Made by a program: the position numbers and the translations under genes | Shown: positions 16,636 to 24,373 of the stretch, piece by piece | Numbering within the stretch: position 1 is the first letter of the stretch | Layout of the letters: each line of letters begins with the position of its first letter | The notes under the pieces: generated by a model | The model's input: only the letters and a program-made list of their open reading frames with translations | The model's database searches: none | Told to the model about the DNA's origin: nothing | Assembly: GCF_900103405.1 (NCBI RefSeq) | Contig: NZ_FNHX01000001.1 | Span: 496,001 to 560,000, forward strand | Length of the DNA stretch: 64,000 nt | Direction of reading: 5' to 3' | Source: Polaromonas sp. JS666 | GTDB lineage: Bacteria > Pseudomonadota > Gammaproteobacteria > Burkholderiales > Burkholderiaceae_C

Positions 16636-18585
16636 TCAGGCCGCGCGCCTTTGCCCGGCCAGGCGTTTGACCACCGCCACCAGCCGGTCTATTTCACCAA
16701 AGGTGTTGTAAAAGGCCAGCGAAGGCCGCACCGTGGTTTCCACGCCAAAGCGCCGCAGTATGGGCTGCGCGCAGTGGTGACCGGTGCGCACGGCGATGCC
16801 CTCTTCATTGAGCGCATGGCCGACTTCTTCTGTGCTGTAGCCGGCCAGCACAAAGGACATCACGCTGGCTTTGTCGGCCGCCGTGCCTATCAGGCGCACG
16901 CCGGCTATGGCGCCCAGCTCCCGCATGCCGTAGGCCAGCAGGTCGTGCTCATAACGCGCGATGTTTTCAATGCCGATGCGGTTCACATAGTCGATGGCCG
17001 CGCCCAGGCCCACGGCATCGGCAATATTGCCGGTGCCGGCTTCGAACTTGTTGGGAATCGGCTGGAACACGGTTTTTTCAAACGTCACGTCGGCGATCAT
17101 GTTGCCGCCGCCCTGCCAGGGCGGCATGTCTTCCAGCACCTCGCGTTTGCCCCAGACCACGCCTATGCCGGTGGGGCCGAAAACCTTGTGGCCCGAGAAC
17201 ACAAAAAAGTCCGCGCCCAGCGCCTGCACGTCCACCCGCATGTGCGAGACCGACTGTGCGCCGTCGACCAGCGCCTTGGCGCCGGCACGGTGGGCCATTT
17301 CGACGATCTCTTTCACGGGCACCACGGTGCCCAGCGCATTGGAGACCTGGGTGACGGCCACGATCTTGGTGCGGTCGTTGAGCAGTTTTCGGTATTCGTC
17401 CAGCAGCACCTGGCCCGAATCGTCGACCGGGATGACACGCAGCTTGGCCCCCTTGGCGGCGGCCAACTGCTGCCAAGGCACGATGTTGGCGTGGTGCTCG
17501 AGGTTGCTGACGATGATCTCGTCGCCCTCGCCCACATGCTGGCCGCCCCAGCTCTTGGCCACCAGGTTGATGGCCTCGGTGGTGCCGCGCACAAAGATGA
17601 CTTCGTTGACGTCGGGCGCGTTGATGAATTTTTTCACGCGTTCGCGCGCGCCCTCGTAGGCGTCGGTCGCGCGCGCGGCCAGCTCATGCGCCGCGCGGTG
17701 GATGTTGGAGTTCTCGTGTTCGTAGAAGTGCGAGATCCGGTCTATCACCGACTGCGGCTTGTGTGTGGTGGCGGCGTTGTCGAACCAGACCAGCTGCCGG
17801 CCGTTGACGCGCTCCTGCAGGATGGGAAAGTCGCGGCGCACGGCCTGCACGTCAAACGCCGGATGCGCCGGCTGGCCCGCGAGCGGCACCGTCGCATGCG
17901 GTGCGGGCTTGGCTAGCGTCACATAGCCGCTGGGCAGCACCACCGAATCGACGAAATAGAACTTCGGCTCGGCGGGTGCGGCGTCAAGGGAATGAGGGGC
18001 CTGCGCGGCTTGGGCCGGTGCGTAAGCAGATGGCACACCAGGCTGACTGAAAGGCAAGCTCGCCAGGCCGTCCAGGCTGGCATCATGCCCACCCGCACTG
18101 GGCTGGCCATGCCGGTCACCGAGAAAGTAAAACGGCGCGGCGCCGGCCGGCGGCTGCGCCGCAGCGGCGGCCTCGGGCACACCCAGCGCAGCGCCGCCAA
18201 TGCGCGGCTCATACGCCGGCAGCACACTGACGGCCGTATCGGGCACACCGTTGCCCGCCACCGCATGCGGCAGCAAAGCCGGTGCACGATTGGCCAGCGA
18301 AGGCAGCTGCGCCGGTGAAGCCGGAAGCAGGTTGGCGCCGGGAACCTGCCCTTGCGGGATTGGCGTGCCCGGAACGCCCGGGCCAAAGCCCGCCGGGCTG
18401 GCCAGGGGCGAGCCCGGCGGCGCCAGGTGCAAAGGGCCCTGCACGCCCGGCACGGGCGAAGCAGGCAGCGTGGGCGCTTCGCCCGGCAAAGCCGCAAACA
18501 AGGCGGTGGCCATGCGAGAGAGCAGCGCCGTGTCGATCGGCGACTCAGGCTGCACGGCCTGGGGAGTGGAAGCGAGCATGTTCAC
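16636..18585 (-). CDS. Family 2A encapsulin cargo cysteine desulfurase (SufS-like, long N-terminal loading domain)
   Basis: 649-residue PLP enzyme that takes sulfur from cysteine, releasing alanine. Residues about 244-645 are a group II (SufS/CsdA) desulfurase: WFDNAATTHKPQ, the PLP lysine K467 in FVFSGHKVFGPTG, and the catalytic C605 in VRTGHHCAQP. Residues 1-240 are an Ala/Pro/Gly-rich, apparently disordered extension with two FYF motifs (152-154 and 209-211). In family 2A encapsulins such an extension is the cargo-loading domain. The first codon is GTG at 18585, with an in-frame ATG two codons later. It starts 6 bp after the shell gene stop, so shell and cargo are co-translated. A terminator follows. 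Confidence 0.93.
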   Translation of the reverse strand: MNMLASTPQAVQPESPIDTALLSRMATALFAALPGEAPTLPASPVPGVQGPLHLAPPGSPLASPAGFGPGVPGTPIPQGQVPGANLLPASPAQLPSLANRAPALLPHAVAGNGVPDTAVSVLPAYEPRIGGAALGVPEAAAAAQPPAGAAPFYFLGDRHGQPSAGGHDASLDGLASLPFSQPGVPSAYAPAQAAQAPHSLDAAPAEPKFYFVDSVVLPSGYVTLAKPAPHATVPLAGQPAHPAFDVQAVRRDFPILQERVNGRQLVWFDNAATTHKPQSVIDRISHFYEHENSNIHRAAHELAARATDAYEGARERVKKFINAPDVNEVIFVRGTTEAINLVAKSWGGQHVGEGDEIIVSNLEHHANIVPWQQLAAAKGAKLRVIPVDDSGQVLLDEYRKLLNDRTKIVAVTQVSNALGTVVPVKEIVEMAHRAGAKALVDGAQSVSHMRVDVQALGADFFVFSGHKVFGPTGIGVVWGKREVLEDMPPWQGGGNMIADVTFEKTVFQPIPNKFEAGTGNIADAVGLGAAIDYVNRIGIENIARYEHDLLAYGMRELGAIAGVRLIGTAADKASVMSFVLAGYSTEEVGHALNEEGIAVRTGHHCAQPILRRFGVETTVRPSLAFYNTFGEIDRLVAVVKRLAGQRRAA

Positions 18586-18591
18586 CGCGCT

Positions 18592-19524
18592 TTATTTATA
18601 GGTGTCAGGGTAGTCGTGGTATTTGCCGATCTCCACGTCGTCCAGCACCGCCAGCGCGTCGGTGGTCAGCACCGCAAGCGAGCAATACAGCGAGATCAGG
18701 TAGGACGAGATGGCGTGGTTGTTGATGCCCATGAAGCGCACCGACAGGCCCGGGCTTTGTTCGCCCGGAAGGCCGGGCTGGAACAGGCCGACCACGCCCT
18801 GGCGCTTGTCGCCCACGCGCAGCAGCAGGATCTTGCTCTTGCCGTCGGCCACCGGCACCTTGTTGGAAGGGATCAGCGGAATGCCGCGCCAGGTGATGAA
18901 CTGCGAGCCGAACAGGCTCACCGTGGGCGGCGGCGTGCCGCGGCGCGTGGCCTCGCGGCCGAAGGCGGCGATGGCCAGCGGGTGTGTGAGGAAAAACGCG
19001 GGCTCCTTCCAGACCTTGGCCAGCAGTTCGTCCAGGTCATCAGGCGTGGGCGCGCCGGTGAGCGGGAAGATGCGCTGCTCTTCCGCGACCTGCGCCAGCA
19101 GGCCGTAGTCGGGGTTGTTGATGAGCTCGCTTTCCTGGTTCTCCTTGATGGTCTCAATCGTCAGGCGCAGCTGCTCTTTGATCTGGTCGTGCGGGCTGCT
19201 GTAGAGGTCGGAGATGCGTGTATGCACGTCCAGCACGGTGCTGACGGCATTCAGGAAATACTCGCGTGGCGCTTCTTCGTAATCGACAAAAGTGCGCGGC
19301 AGCTGGTTTTCTTCCTCGCGCGCGGTGCACTTGACCTTGATGGACTCCGGGTTCTTCACCTTGTTGAGGCGGTAGATGCCGGCCTCCACAGGCACCCATT
19401 GCAGCAGATGGGTGAGCCAGCGCGGCGAGATGGTCTCGAGCTGCGCCGTGGTCTTGGTTGCATTGGCTAGTTGCCGCGCGGCGTTATCGCCGAGTGCGGT
19501 GGTTCCGCCCACTGTTGCCGACAT
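18592..19524 (-). CDS. srpI: Family 2A encapsulin shell protein (SrpI-like)
   Basis: 310-residue HK97-fold capsid-like protein that self-assembles into a nanocompartment. It matches the family 2A shell: the N-arm, SPRWLTHLLQWVPVEAGIYRLNKV, the E-loop region with PRTFVDYEEAPREYFL, and VSLFGSQFITWRGIPLIPSNKV followed by KILLLRVGDKRQGVVGLFQPG near the end. It ends with the conserved DVEIGKYHDYPDTYK. GAGGGAG precedes the ATG. The cargo desulfurase follows after 6 bp. Characterised relatives in Synechococcus (SrpI) and Acinetobacter enclose a cysteine desulfurase and are induced by sulfur starvation or store sulfur. Confidence 0.95.
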   Translation of the reverse strand: MSATVGGTTALGDNAARQLANATKTTAQLETISPRWLTHLLQWVPVEAGIYRLNKVKNPESIKVKCTAREEENQLPRTFVDYEEAPREYFLNAVSTVLDVHTRISDLYSSPHDQIKEQLRLTIETIKENQESELINNPDYGLLAQVAEEQRIFPLTGAPTPDDLDELLAKVWKEPAFFLTHPLAIAAFGREATRRGTPPPTVSLFGSQFITWRGIPLIPSNKVPVADGKSKILLLRVGDKRQGVVGLFQPGLPGEQSPGLSVRFMGINNHAISSYLISLYCSLAVLTTDALAVLDDVEIGKYHDYPDTYK

Positions 19525-19610
19525 GTAAAAACTCCCTCGTTAAAAAATGAAAAAAGAAAACCGCAAAAAAGAAGCAATGGGCTGCAGTGTCGAGGGCCTG
19601 TGGGCAGGCT

Positions 19611-19880
19611 TCAACATGCTATAGCCATCAAGTTGATGCCGCGCACCAGGTTGGCGTGGCTGATGGCCTCGCCGCGCGTGACCAGCGTGGACGGCGTGAC
19701 GCCCAGCGCCACCGCGAGCTTTTCGACGGTGACAAGGGAAGCGATGGCCCTGCCTCGCTCTATCTCGCCGACATAGGATCGGTTCAGGTCCGAGCGCTCG
19801 GCCAGCCCTTCCTGCGACCAGCCCTGGGCTTCGCGCGACTGGCGCACCGCGATGCCGAAGCTTTCGACCAGCGCGGTCAT
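19611..19880 (-). CDS. XRE-family helix-turn-helix regulator in the encapsulin operon
   Basis: 89-residue Cro/CI-type regulator that is little more than a DNA-binding domain: FGIAVRQSREAQGWSQEGLAERSDLNRSYVGEIERGRAIASLVTVEKLAVALGV, residues about 9-62, holds all five helices. Its start overlaps the serine acetyltransferase stop (ATGA), and the encapsulin shell gene starts 86 bp downstream after an AT-rich leader. It may be an autoregulator of the operon. The last residues (INLMAIAC) come from a short region resembling an extragenic repeat. Confidence 0.85.
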   Translation of the reverse strand: MTALVESFGIAVRQSREAQGWSQEGLAERSDLNRSYVGEIERGRAIASLVTVEKLAVALGVTPSTLVTRGEAISHANLVRGINLMAIAC

Positions 19881-20818
19881 ATCAGCGCGCTCCCCAGGGC
19901 CTGAGGCGCGGCCTCCGCACCGGCCACCTCACGCGAGACAGCCTGCGTGACGTTGCCGCCCGCCGGCACGTCGTAGGTCAGCCAGACATTGCCGCCTATG
20001 ACCGCACCCTTGCCCAGGGTCACCCGGCCCAGTATGGTGGCGCCGGCGTAGATCACCACGTCGTCTTCCACCACCGGGTGGCGCGGCAGGCCTTTTTGCA
20101 GCTTGCCGTCCAGGTCTTTCGGAAAACGCTTGGCGCCCAGCGTCACCGCCTGGTACAGGCGCACGCGCTGGCCGATCACGGCGGTCTCGCCAATGACGAC
20201 GCCGGTGCCGTGGTCGATGAAAAAGCCCGCCCCTATCTGCGCACCCGGGTGGATGTCTATGCCGGTCTGCGCATGCGCGAGTTCGGCCACAATGCGCGCC
20301 AGCAGCGGCAGGCCCAGCCGGTACAGCTGGTGCGCCAGGCGGTGGTGGATCATGGCCAGCACACCCGGGTAGCACAGCAGCACTTCGTCCACGCTGCGCG
20401 CGGCTGGGTCGCCGTGATAGGCCGCCAGCACATCGCTGTCGAGCAGCTGGCGGATGGCCGGCAAGGCGATGGCAAAGCTGCGCGTGGCCTCCAGCGCTTC
20501 GGCCTCAACGTCGGCATCGCCCCGGCCCTGGTGGCGCGCGCTGTAGGTCAGTTCCAGCCGGACCTGCGCGAGCAGCCCGTGCAGCGCCGAGTCCAGCGTA
20601 TGGCCGACATAAAAATCCTCGCTCTCCTGGCGCAGGTCGGGCGGGCCCAGCCGCATCGGAAAGAGCGCGCCCTTGAGCGCCTCGACCACTTCGGCTAGCG
20701 CGTCACGCGAGGGAAACTCGCGCCCGCCCGGCTCGCGTGAACGCTTTTGCGATTCACGCCAGCCCTGCCGCAGCGCATGCAGCTCTCCCACAATGTGGTT
20801 GACATCAAACACAGCCAT
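19877..20818 (-). CDS. epsC: Serine O-acetyltransferase, EpsC type
   Basis: 313-residue enzyme that makes O-acetylserine from serine and acetyl-CoA, the first step of cysteine synthesis. The N-terminal half is helical (VRLELTYSARHQGRGD). The C-terminal half is a left-handed beta-helix of hexapeptide repeats: IDIHPGAQIGAGFFIDHGTGVVIGETAVIG, with the catalytic Asp-His of FIDHGTG, then GAKRFP and RHPVVEDDVVIYAGATILG. I chose ATG 20818, preceded by GAGG, over a TTG at 20833. The rhodanese stop is 12 bp upstream. It should supply the cysteine precursor to the pathway whose product the encapsulated desulfurase consumes. Confidence 0.92.
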   Translation of the reverse strand: MAVFDVNHIVGELHALRQGWRESQKRSREPGGREFPSRDALAEVVEALKGALFPMRLGPPDLRQESEDFYVGHTLDSALHGLLAQVRLELTYSARHQGRGDADVEAEALEATRSFAIALPAIRQLLDSDVLAAYHGDPAARSVDEVLLCYPGVLAMIHHRLAHQLYRLGLPLLARIVAELAHAQTGIDIHPGAQIGAGFFIDHGTGVVIGETAVIGQRVRLYQAVTLGAKRFPKDLDGKLQKGLPRHPVVEDDVVIYAGATILGRVTLGKGAVIGGNVWLTYDVPAGGNVTQAVSREVAGAEAAPQALGSALI

Positions 20819-20829
20819 CGCGGGACGCC

Positions 20830-21300
20830 TCAATCCTGGACCCAGGGCAGGCCCCGGAAACGCCAGCCATCGGCCACGCCGCGATGCTGCAGCGCATCGA
20901 TCTCGCCTTCAAAGCCTTCGAGCACGTTGTAGACCTGCGTGAAGCCGGCCTTGGCGGCCGCCTCCGCCGCCAGCGCCGAGCGCTTGCCGCTGCGGCACAG
21001 CAAGAGCACCACGGCCTCCTTGCCGCCCACCCTGGCTTCCAGCTCGCGCACAAAACGCGGGTTGCGCGTCAGCGAGGTTCCCGTCGCCCAGGCCACGTGC
21101 AAGCTGTCCGGCACATGGCCGACAAACTTGCGCTCCTCGCCCGAGCGCACGTCCACCAGCAGGGCTTCGCCCGAAGAGAACAGCTGCCACGCGAGCTGCG
21201 GCGGCACACCCCCCGCATAAGGCAGGCCGGCCTGCTGGGCGGCCTCGCGCGCTTCTTCAAGGGCTTGGGGCAAAACCAGTTCGGATGTTTCTGAAGGCAT
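20830..21300 (-). CDS. Rhodanese-domain sulfurtransferase
   Basis: 156-residue single-domain rhodanese. GEALLVDVRSGEERKFVGHVPDSLHVAW is the family entry. The active-site loop is LLLCRSGKRSALAAEAAAKAGF, with catalytic Cys followed by RSGKR, which favours thiosulfate- or persulfide-type transfer. The end reads VYNVLEGFEGEID...WRFRGLPW. It is the first gene of the encapsulin operon and could accept the persulfide sulfur that the cargo desulfurase releases. It is divergent from the sigma-54-linked importer operon. Confidence 0.92.
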   Translation of the reverse strand: MPSETSELVLPQALEEAREAAQQAGLPYAGGVPPQLAWQLFSSGEALLVDVRSGEERKFVGHVPDSLHVAWATGTSLTRNPRFVRELEARVGGKEAVVLLLCRSGKRSALAAEAAAKAGFTQVYNVLEGFEGEIDALQHRGVADGWRFRGLPWVQD

Positions 21301-21503
21301 CGTCGTTGTTTCCTCGGCAGTCGTTCAACACAGCCCGGATCAGCCGCCATTTCGATGGGGATGGCCAGCAGCCGGGGTCGATGAACCGAACTCTAGGTGC
21401 CGCAGCGCAAAACGCCAAAGAACAAAAACGAGATTCCTAAAACTGAAATCGTCCTTGGGCCTCTCGCCTGCGCCAAACCGTGCAGGCCCTGTAAGCCGAT
21501 CAC

Positions 21504-21535
21504 CAGCCAACTGTTGGAGAAGCAACAGCTGGCTG
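21504..21535. promoter_or_regulatory. Probable upstream activator site (enhancer) for the importer operon
   Basis: CAGCCAACTGTTG and CAACAGCTGGCTG form a 13-bp inverted repeat with one mismatch and a 6-bp centre. It lies 42 bp upstream of a sigma-54 promoter, the kind of place where enhancer-binding proteins such as SfnR act. It sits in the 326-bp gap between the rhodanese and the receptor gene; the rest of that gap shows nothing further I can identify. Confidence 0.65.
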
Positions 21536-21576
21536 TCCAAATCCCGCGAAAACCGCCGAAATCGGCACTGAATCAC

Positions 21577-21591
21577 TGGCATGGATGCTGC
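21577..21591 (+). promoter_or_regulatory. Sigma-54 promoter of the importer/monooxygenase operon
   Basis: TGGCATGGATGCTGC matches the -24/-12 consensus TGGCAC-N5-TTGC at all positions except two, with the GG and GC elements in exact spacing. The predicted start of transcription is near 21603, leaving a leader of about 24 nt to the receptor ATG at 21627. Together with the inverted repeat upstream and the SfnR gene at 28813, this predicts activation during sulfur limitation. Confidence 0.8.
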
Positions 21592-21626
21592 GTTGTGGAG
21601 CGCGTCAACCACTCACTCCTCACGCC

Positions 21627-22646
21627 ATGAACATCACACGCTTACTCGGCCTTGCCGCTTTGTCTTTAGGCCTGCTGGCCACCCAGGGCCATGCCGCCCC
21701 GCCGCTGGAAAAAACCGAGATCCGCTACCAGGGCTGGGTCGGCCAGGTGACCTGGATAGAACTCGCCGAAGACCTGGGCTACCTCGCGCCGCTCAAGGCC
21801 AAGTGGGTGGGCAACACCATCAGCGGCCCGCAAGACATCCAGAGCGTGGTCACCGGCGATGTGGACTTCGGCGGCGCCTTCAACGGCGCAGTCGTCAAGC
21901 TGCTGGCCAAGAAGGCGCCCATCAAGGCGGTGCTGGGGTATTACGGCGTCGACGAAAACACCTACAGCGGCTACTACGTCAAGGAAGACAGCCCGATCAA
22001 GTCCGCGCGCGACCTGATAGGCAAAAAAATCGCCGTGAACACGCTGGGCGCGCACCACGAGTTCATGGTGCGCGAATACCTGGAGCGCGCCAAACTCAGC
22101 GAGGCCGAGGCCAAGCAGGTGACCCTGGTGGTGACGCCACCGGTGACCGGCGAGCAGGCGCTGCGCCAGGGACATGTGGAGGTCACCACACTGGGCGGCG
22201 TGCTGCGCGACAAGGCGCTGGAGCGCGGCGGCATACGCCCTCTCTTCACCGACCGCGCCCTGTACGGCAATTTCACCGCGGGCACCATCGTCCTGCACAA
22301 CAAATTCATCGAACAGAACCCCAACACCACCCGCCACCTGGTGTCGGCGCTGGCGCGCTCCATCGAGTGGGCGCGCAACACACCGGTCGCCGAGGTGCGG
22401 GCGCGTTTCGTCAAGATCATTGAAGCGCGCAAACGCGCCGAGAGCGCCGACAGCATCCAGTACTGGAAGAGCACCGGCGTGGCGGGAACCGGCGGCGTGA
22501 TCAAGGACGCCGAGCTGAAGATATGGATCGACTGGCTCGTCAAAGACGGCTTGCTCAAGCCCGGCCAGGTCAAGCCGGCAGACCTGTACACCAACGCCTT
22601 TAACCCTTACTTCACCAACGCCGACAAACTGGCGGCCGCCAAATGA
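21627..22646 (+). CDS. ABC transporter substrate-binding protein, SsuA/NMT1 type
   Basis: 339-residue periplasmic receptor. The signal peptide is MNITRLLGLAALSLGLLATQGHA, and the mature part shows the NMT1/SsuA fold: IRYQGWVGQVTWIELAEDLGYLAPLKAKWVG, GDVDFGGAFNGAVVKLLAKKAPI and VNTLGAHHEFMVREYL. I chose the ATG at 21627, since an upstream in-frame ATG (21585) would lie inside the sigma-54 promoter. Its stop overlaps the ATPase start. With the monooxygenase downstream it probably takes up an organosulfur compound; the ligand is not known. Confidence 0.87.
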   Translation: MNITRLLGLAALSLGLLATQGHAAPPLEKTEIRYQGWVGQVTWIELAEDLGYLAPLKAKWVGNTISGPQDIQSVVTGDVDFGGAFNGAVVKLLAKKAPIKAVLGYYGVDENTYSGYYVKEDSPIKSARDLIGKKIAVNTLGAHHEFMVREYLERAKLSEAEAKQVTLVVTPPVTGEQALRQGHVEVTTLGGVLRDKALERGGIRPLFTDRALYGNFTAGTIVLHNKFIEQNPNTTRHLVSALARSIEWARNTPVAEVRARFVKIIEARKRAESADSIQYWKSTGVAGTGGVIKDAELKIWIDWLVKDGLLKPGQVKPADLYTNAFNPYFTNADKLAAAK

Positions 22647-23497
22647 GCGCCGCCAAGATCCGCTTTGAAAACGTCAGCAAGGAGTTCAGCGTGCGCGCCG
22701 ACGATGACGGCGCCGCACGGCGCTTTGTCGCGGTGCACGATGTCACGCTGGACGTGAAGCCCGGCGAATTCCTGGTGCTGGTCGGGCCCAGCGGCTGCGG
22801 CAAATCCACGCTGCTGGACCTGCTGGCCGGCCTGGCCCTGCCCACCAGCGGCCGCGTGCTGATAGACGGCCAGCCCGTGGCCGGCCCGGCACGCGACCGC
22901 GGCGTGGTATTCCAGCAATACGCCCTCTTCCCCTGGCTCAGCGCGCTGGACAACGTGGCCTTCGGGCTGGAAGTCGCGGGCCAGGGCAAGCGCGCCCGGC
23001 GCGAGAAGGCCGCGCACTACCTGGAACTGGTGGGCCTCACGGACTTCGCCAACCGCTTTCCGCACGAACTCTCGGGCGGCATGAAGCAGCGTGTGGCCAT
23101 CGCGCGCAGCCTGGCCTACGAACCCCAGGTGCTGCTGATGGACGAGCCTTTTGCCGCGCTGGACGCGCAGACGCGTGAAACGCTGCAGGAAGAACTCGTG
23201 GAGATCTGGCAGCGCACCGGCAAGACGATTGTGTTCATCACCCACGGCATCGACGAAGCCGTGGTGCTGGGCCAGCGCGTGGCGGTGATGACCACGCGCC
23301 CCGGCCGGATCAAGCAGGTCGTGGACATCCCCGACTCTCTGCGGGCCGGCACCCAGGACGTGCGCTCGCTGCCGCTGTTCGGCGAGTTGCGCCACGAGAT
23401 CTGGTCGCTGCTGCATGACGAGGTCGCCTCGGCGCGCCAGGAGCGCCGTGCGCGCATCGCCTCCCAGCCTCAAATCAAGGAAACCACCCATGTCTGA
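22643..23497 (+). CDS. ABC transporter ATPase, SsuB/TauB type
   Basis: 284-residue ATPase. Walker A is [18 protein letters not shown], the Q-loop is VFQQYALFPWLSALDNV, the signature is LSGGMKQRVAIARSL, Walker B is VLLMDEPFAALDAQTR, and the H-loop is FITHGIDEAVVLGQR. This set is typical of nitrate/sulfonate/taurine importers. It overlaps the receptor gene by 4 bp and the permease gene by 8 bp, so the three are translationally coupled. Confidence 0.9.
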   Translation: MSAAKIRFENVSKEFSVRADDDGAARRFVAVHDVTLDVKPGEFLVLVGPSGCGKSTLLDLLAGLALPTSGRVLIDGQPVAGPARDRGVVFQQYALFPWLSALDNVAFGLEVAGQGKRARREKAAHYLELVGLTDFANRFPHELSGGMKQRVAIARSLAYEPQVLLMDEPFAALDAQTRETLQEELVEIWQRTGKTIVFITHGIDEAVVLGQRVAVMTTRPGRIKQVVDIPDSLRAGTQDVRSLPLFGELRHEIWSLLHDEVASARQERRARIASQPQIKETTHV

Positions 23498-24350
23498 CAT
23501 TGCCCTGAACCCGGTCACCCATGCAGCGCAGCCGGCGCAAGCATCGCTGGCCCTGAAAACACCGCCGGTGTGGCTACGGCTCTACCACCAGCTCGCCAAC
23601 GCCACCTGGCGTTCCGGCCTGGTCGTGGCGCTGGCCCTGCTCTGGGAACTGGCGCCGCGCCTGGGCCTGACCGACCCCACCTTTTTGCCGCCGCTGACCG
23701 AGGTGCTGGCCGCCGGCTGGGCGCTGGCGCTGAACGGCCAGCTCTGGGAACATACCTCCATCAGCCTGGCGCGCTCGCTGGGCGGCTTGTTGCTGTCCAT
23801 CGTGCTGGCCATCCCGCTGGGCCTGGCCATAGGCTGGTACCAGCGCCTGGGCAATGCCCTGAATCCACTCATCGAGCTGCTGCGCAATACCGCGCCGCTG
23901 GCCCTGCTGCCGGTGTTCCTGCTGTTGCTGGGCATAGGCGAAGTGTCCAAGCTCTCCATCGTGGTCTATGCCTGCGCCTGGCCGCTGCTGCTCAACACCA
24001 TCTCGGCGGTGCGCCAGGTCGACCCGCTGCTGGTGAAATCGGCGCGCACCATGGGGGCTTCATCGCGCCAGCTCTTCCTCAAAGTGATCCTGCCGGCGTC
24101 CGTTCCCACCATCTTTGTGGGCATACGCCTGGCCGCGGCCTCGGCCATGCTGGTACTGATCGCGGCCGAGATGGTGGGCGCCAAGGCCGGCCTGGGCTAC
24201 CTGATCATCTACGCCCAGTTCAGCTTCCTGATCGCCGACATGTACTTCGGGATCATCGCCATCACCGCGATAGGCGTCACCGTGAACTTTGTACTCGAAA
24301 GACTGGAGCGCCACTTCACGGCCTGGAAGCCGGCTCCCGCCCGCCATTGA
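23490..24350 (+). CDS. ABC transporter permease, SsuC/TauC type
   Basis: 286-residue membrane permease with about six hydrophobic segments after a 40-residue cytoplasmic start. The ATPase-contact loop is KSARTMGASSRQLFLKVILPASVPTIFVGIRL. LFEP-type openings (NPLIELLRNTAPLALLPVFLLLLGIGE) and AEMVGAKAGLGYLIIYAQ follow the SsuC pattern. The ATG at 23490 overlaps the ATPase stop by 8 bp. The monooxygenase gene follows after 23 bp. Confidence 0.9.
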   Translation: MSDIALNPVTHAAQPAQASLALKTPPVWLRLYHQLANATWRSGLVVALALLWELAPRLGLTDPTFLPPLTEVLAAGWALALNGQLWEHTSISLARSLGGLLLSIVLAIPLGLAIGWYQRLGNALNPLIELLRNTAPLALLPVFLLLLGIGEVSKLSIVVYACAWPLLLNTISAVRQVDPLLVKSARTMGASSRQLFLKVILPASVPTIFVGIRLAAASAMLVLIAAEMVGAKAGLGYLIIYAQFSFLIADMYFGIIAITAIGVTVNFVLERLERHFTAWKPAPARH

Positions 24351-24373
24351 CCCACCAAGCAGAAAGACATCTC

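Noticed and set aside
16651..17916. 421-codon plus-strand frame opposite the cysteine desulfurase
   Set aside because: His/Gly/Ala/Val-rich antisense shadow of a gene with clear catalytic motifs on the other strand.
21585..21626. Upstream ATG at 21585 as the start of the substrate-binding protein
   Set aside because: It falls inside the sigma-54 -12 element and would put 14 extra residues before a well-formed signal peptide.
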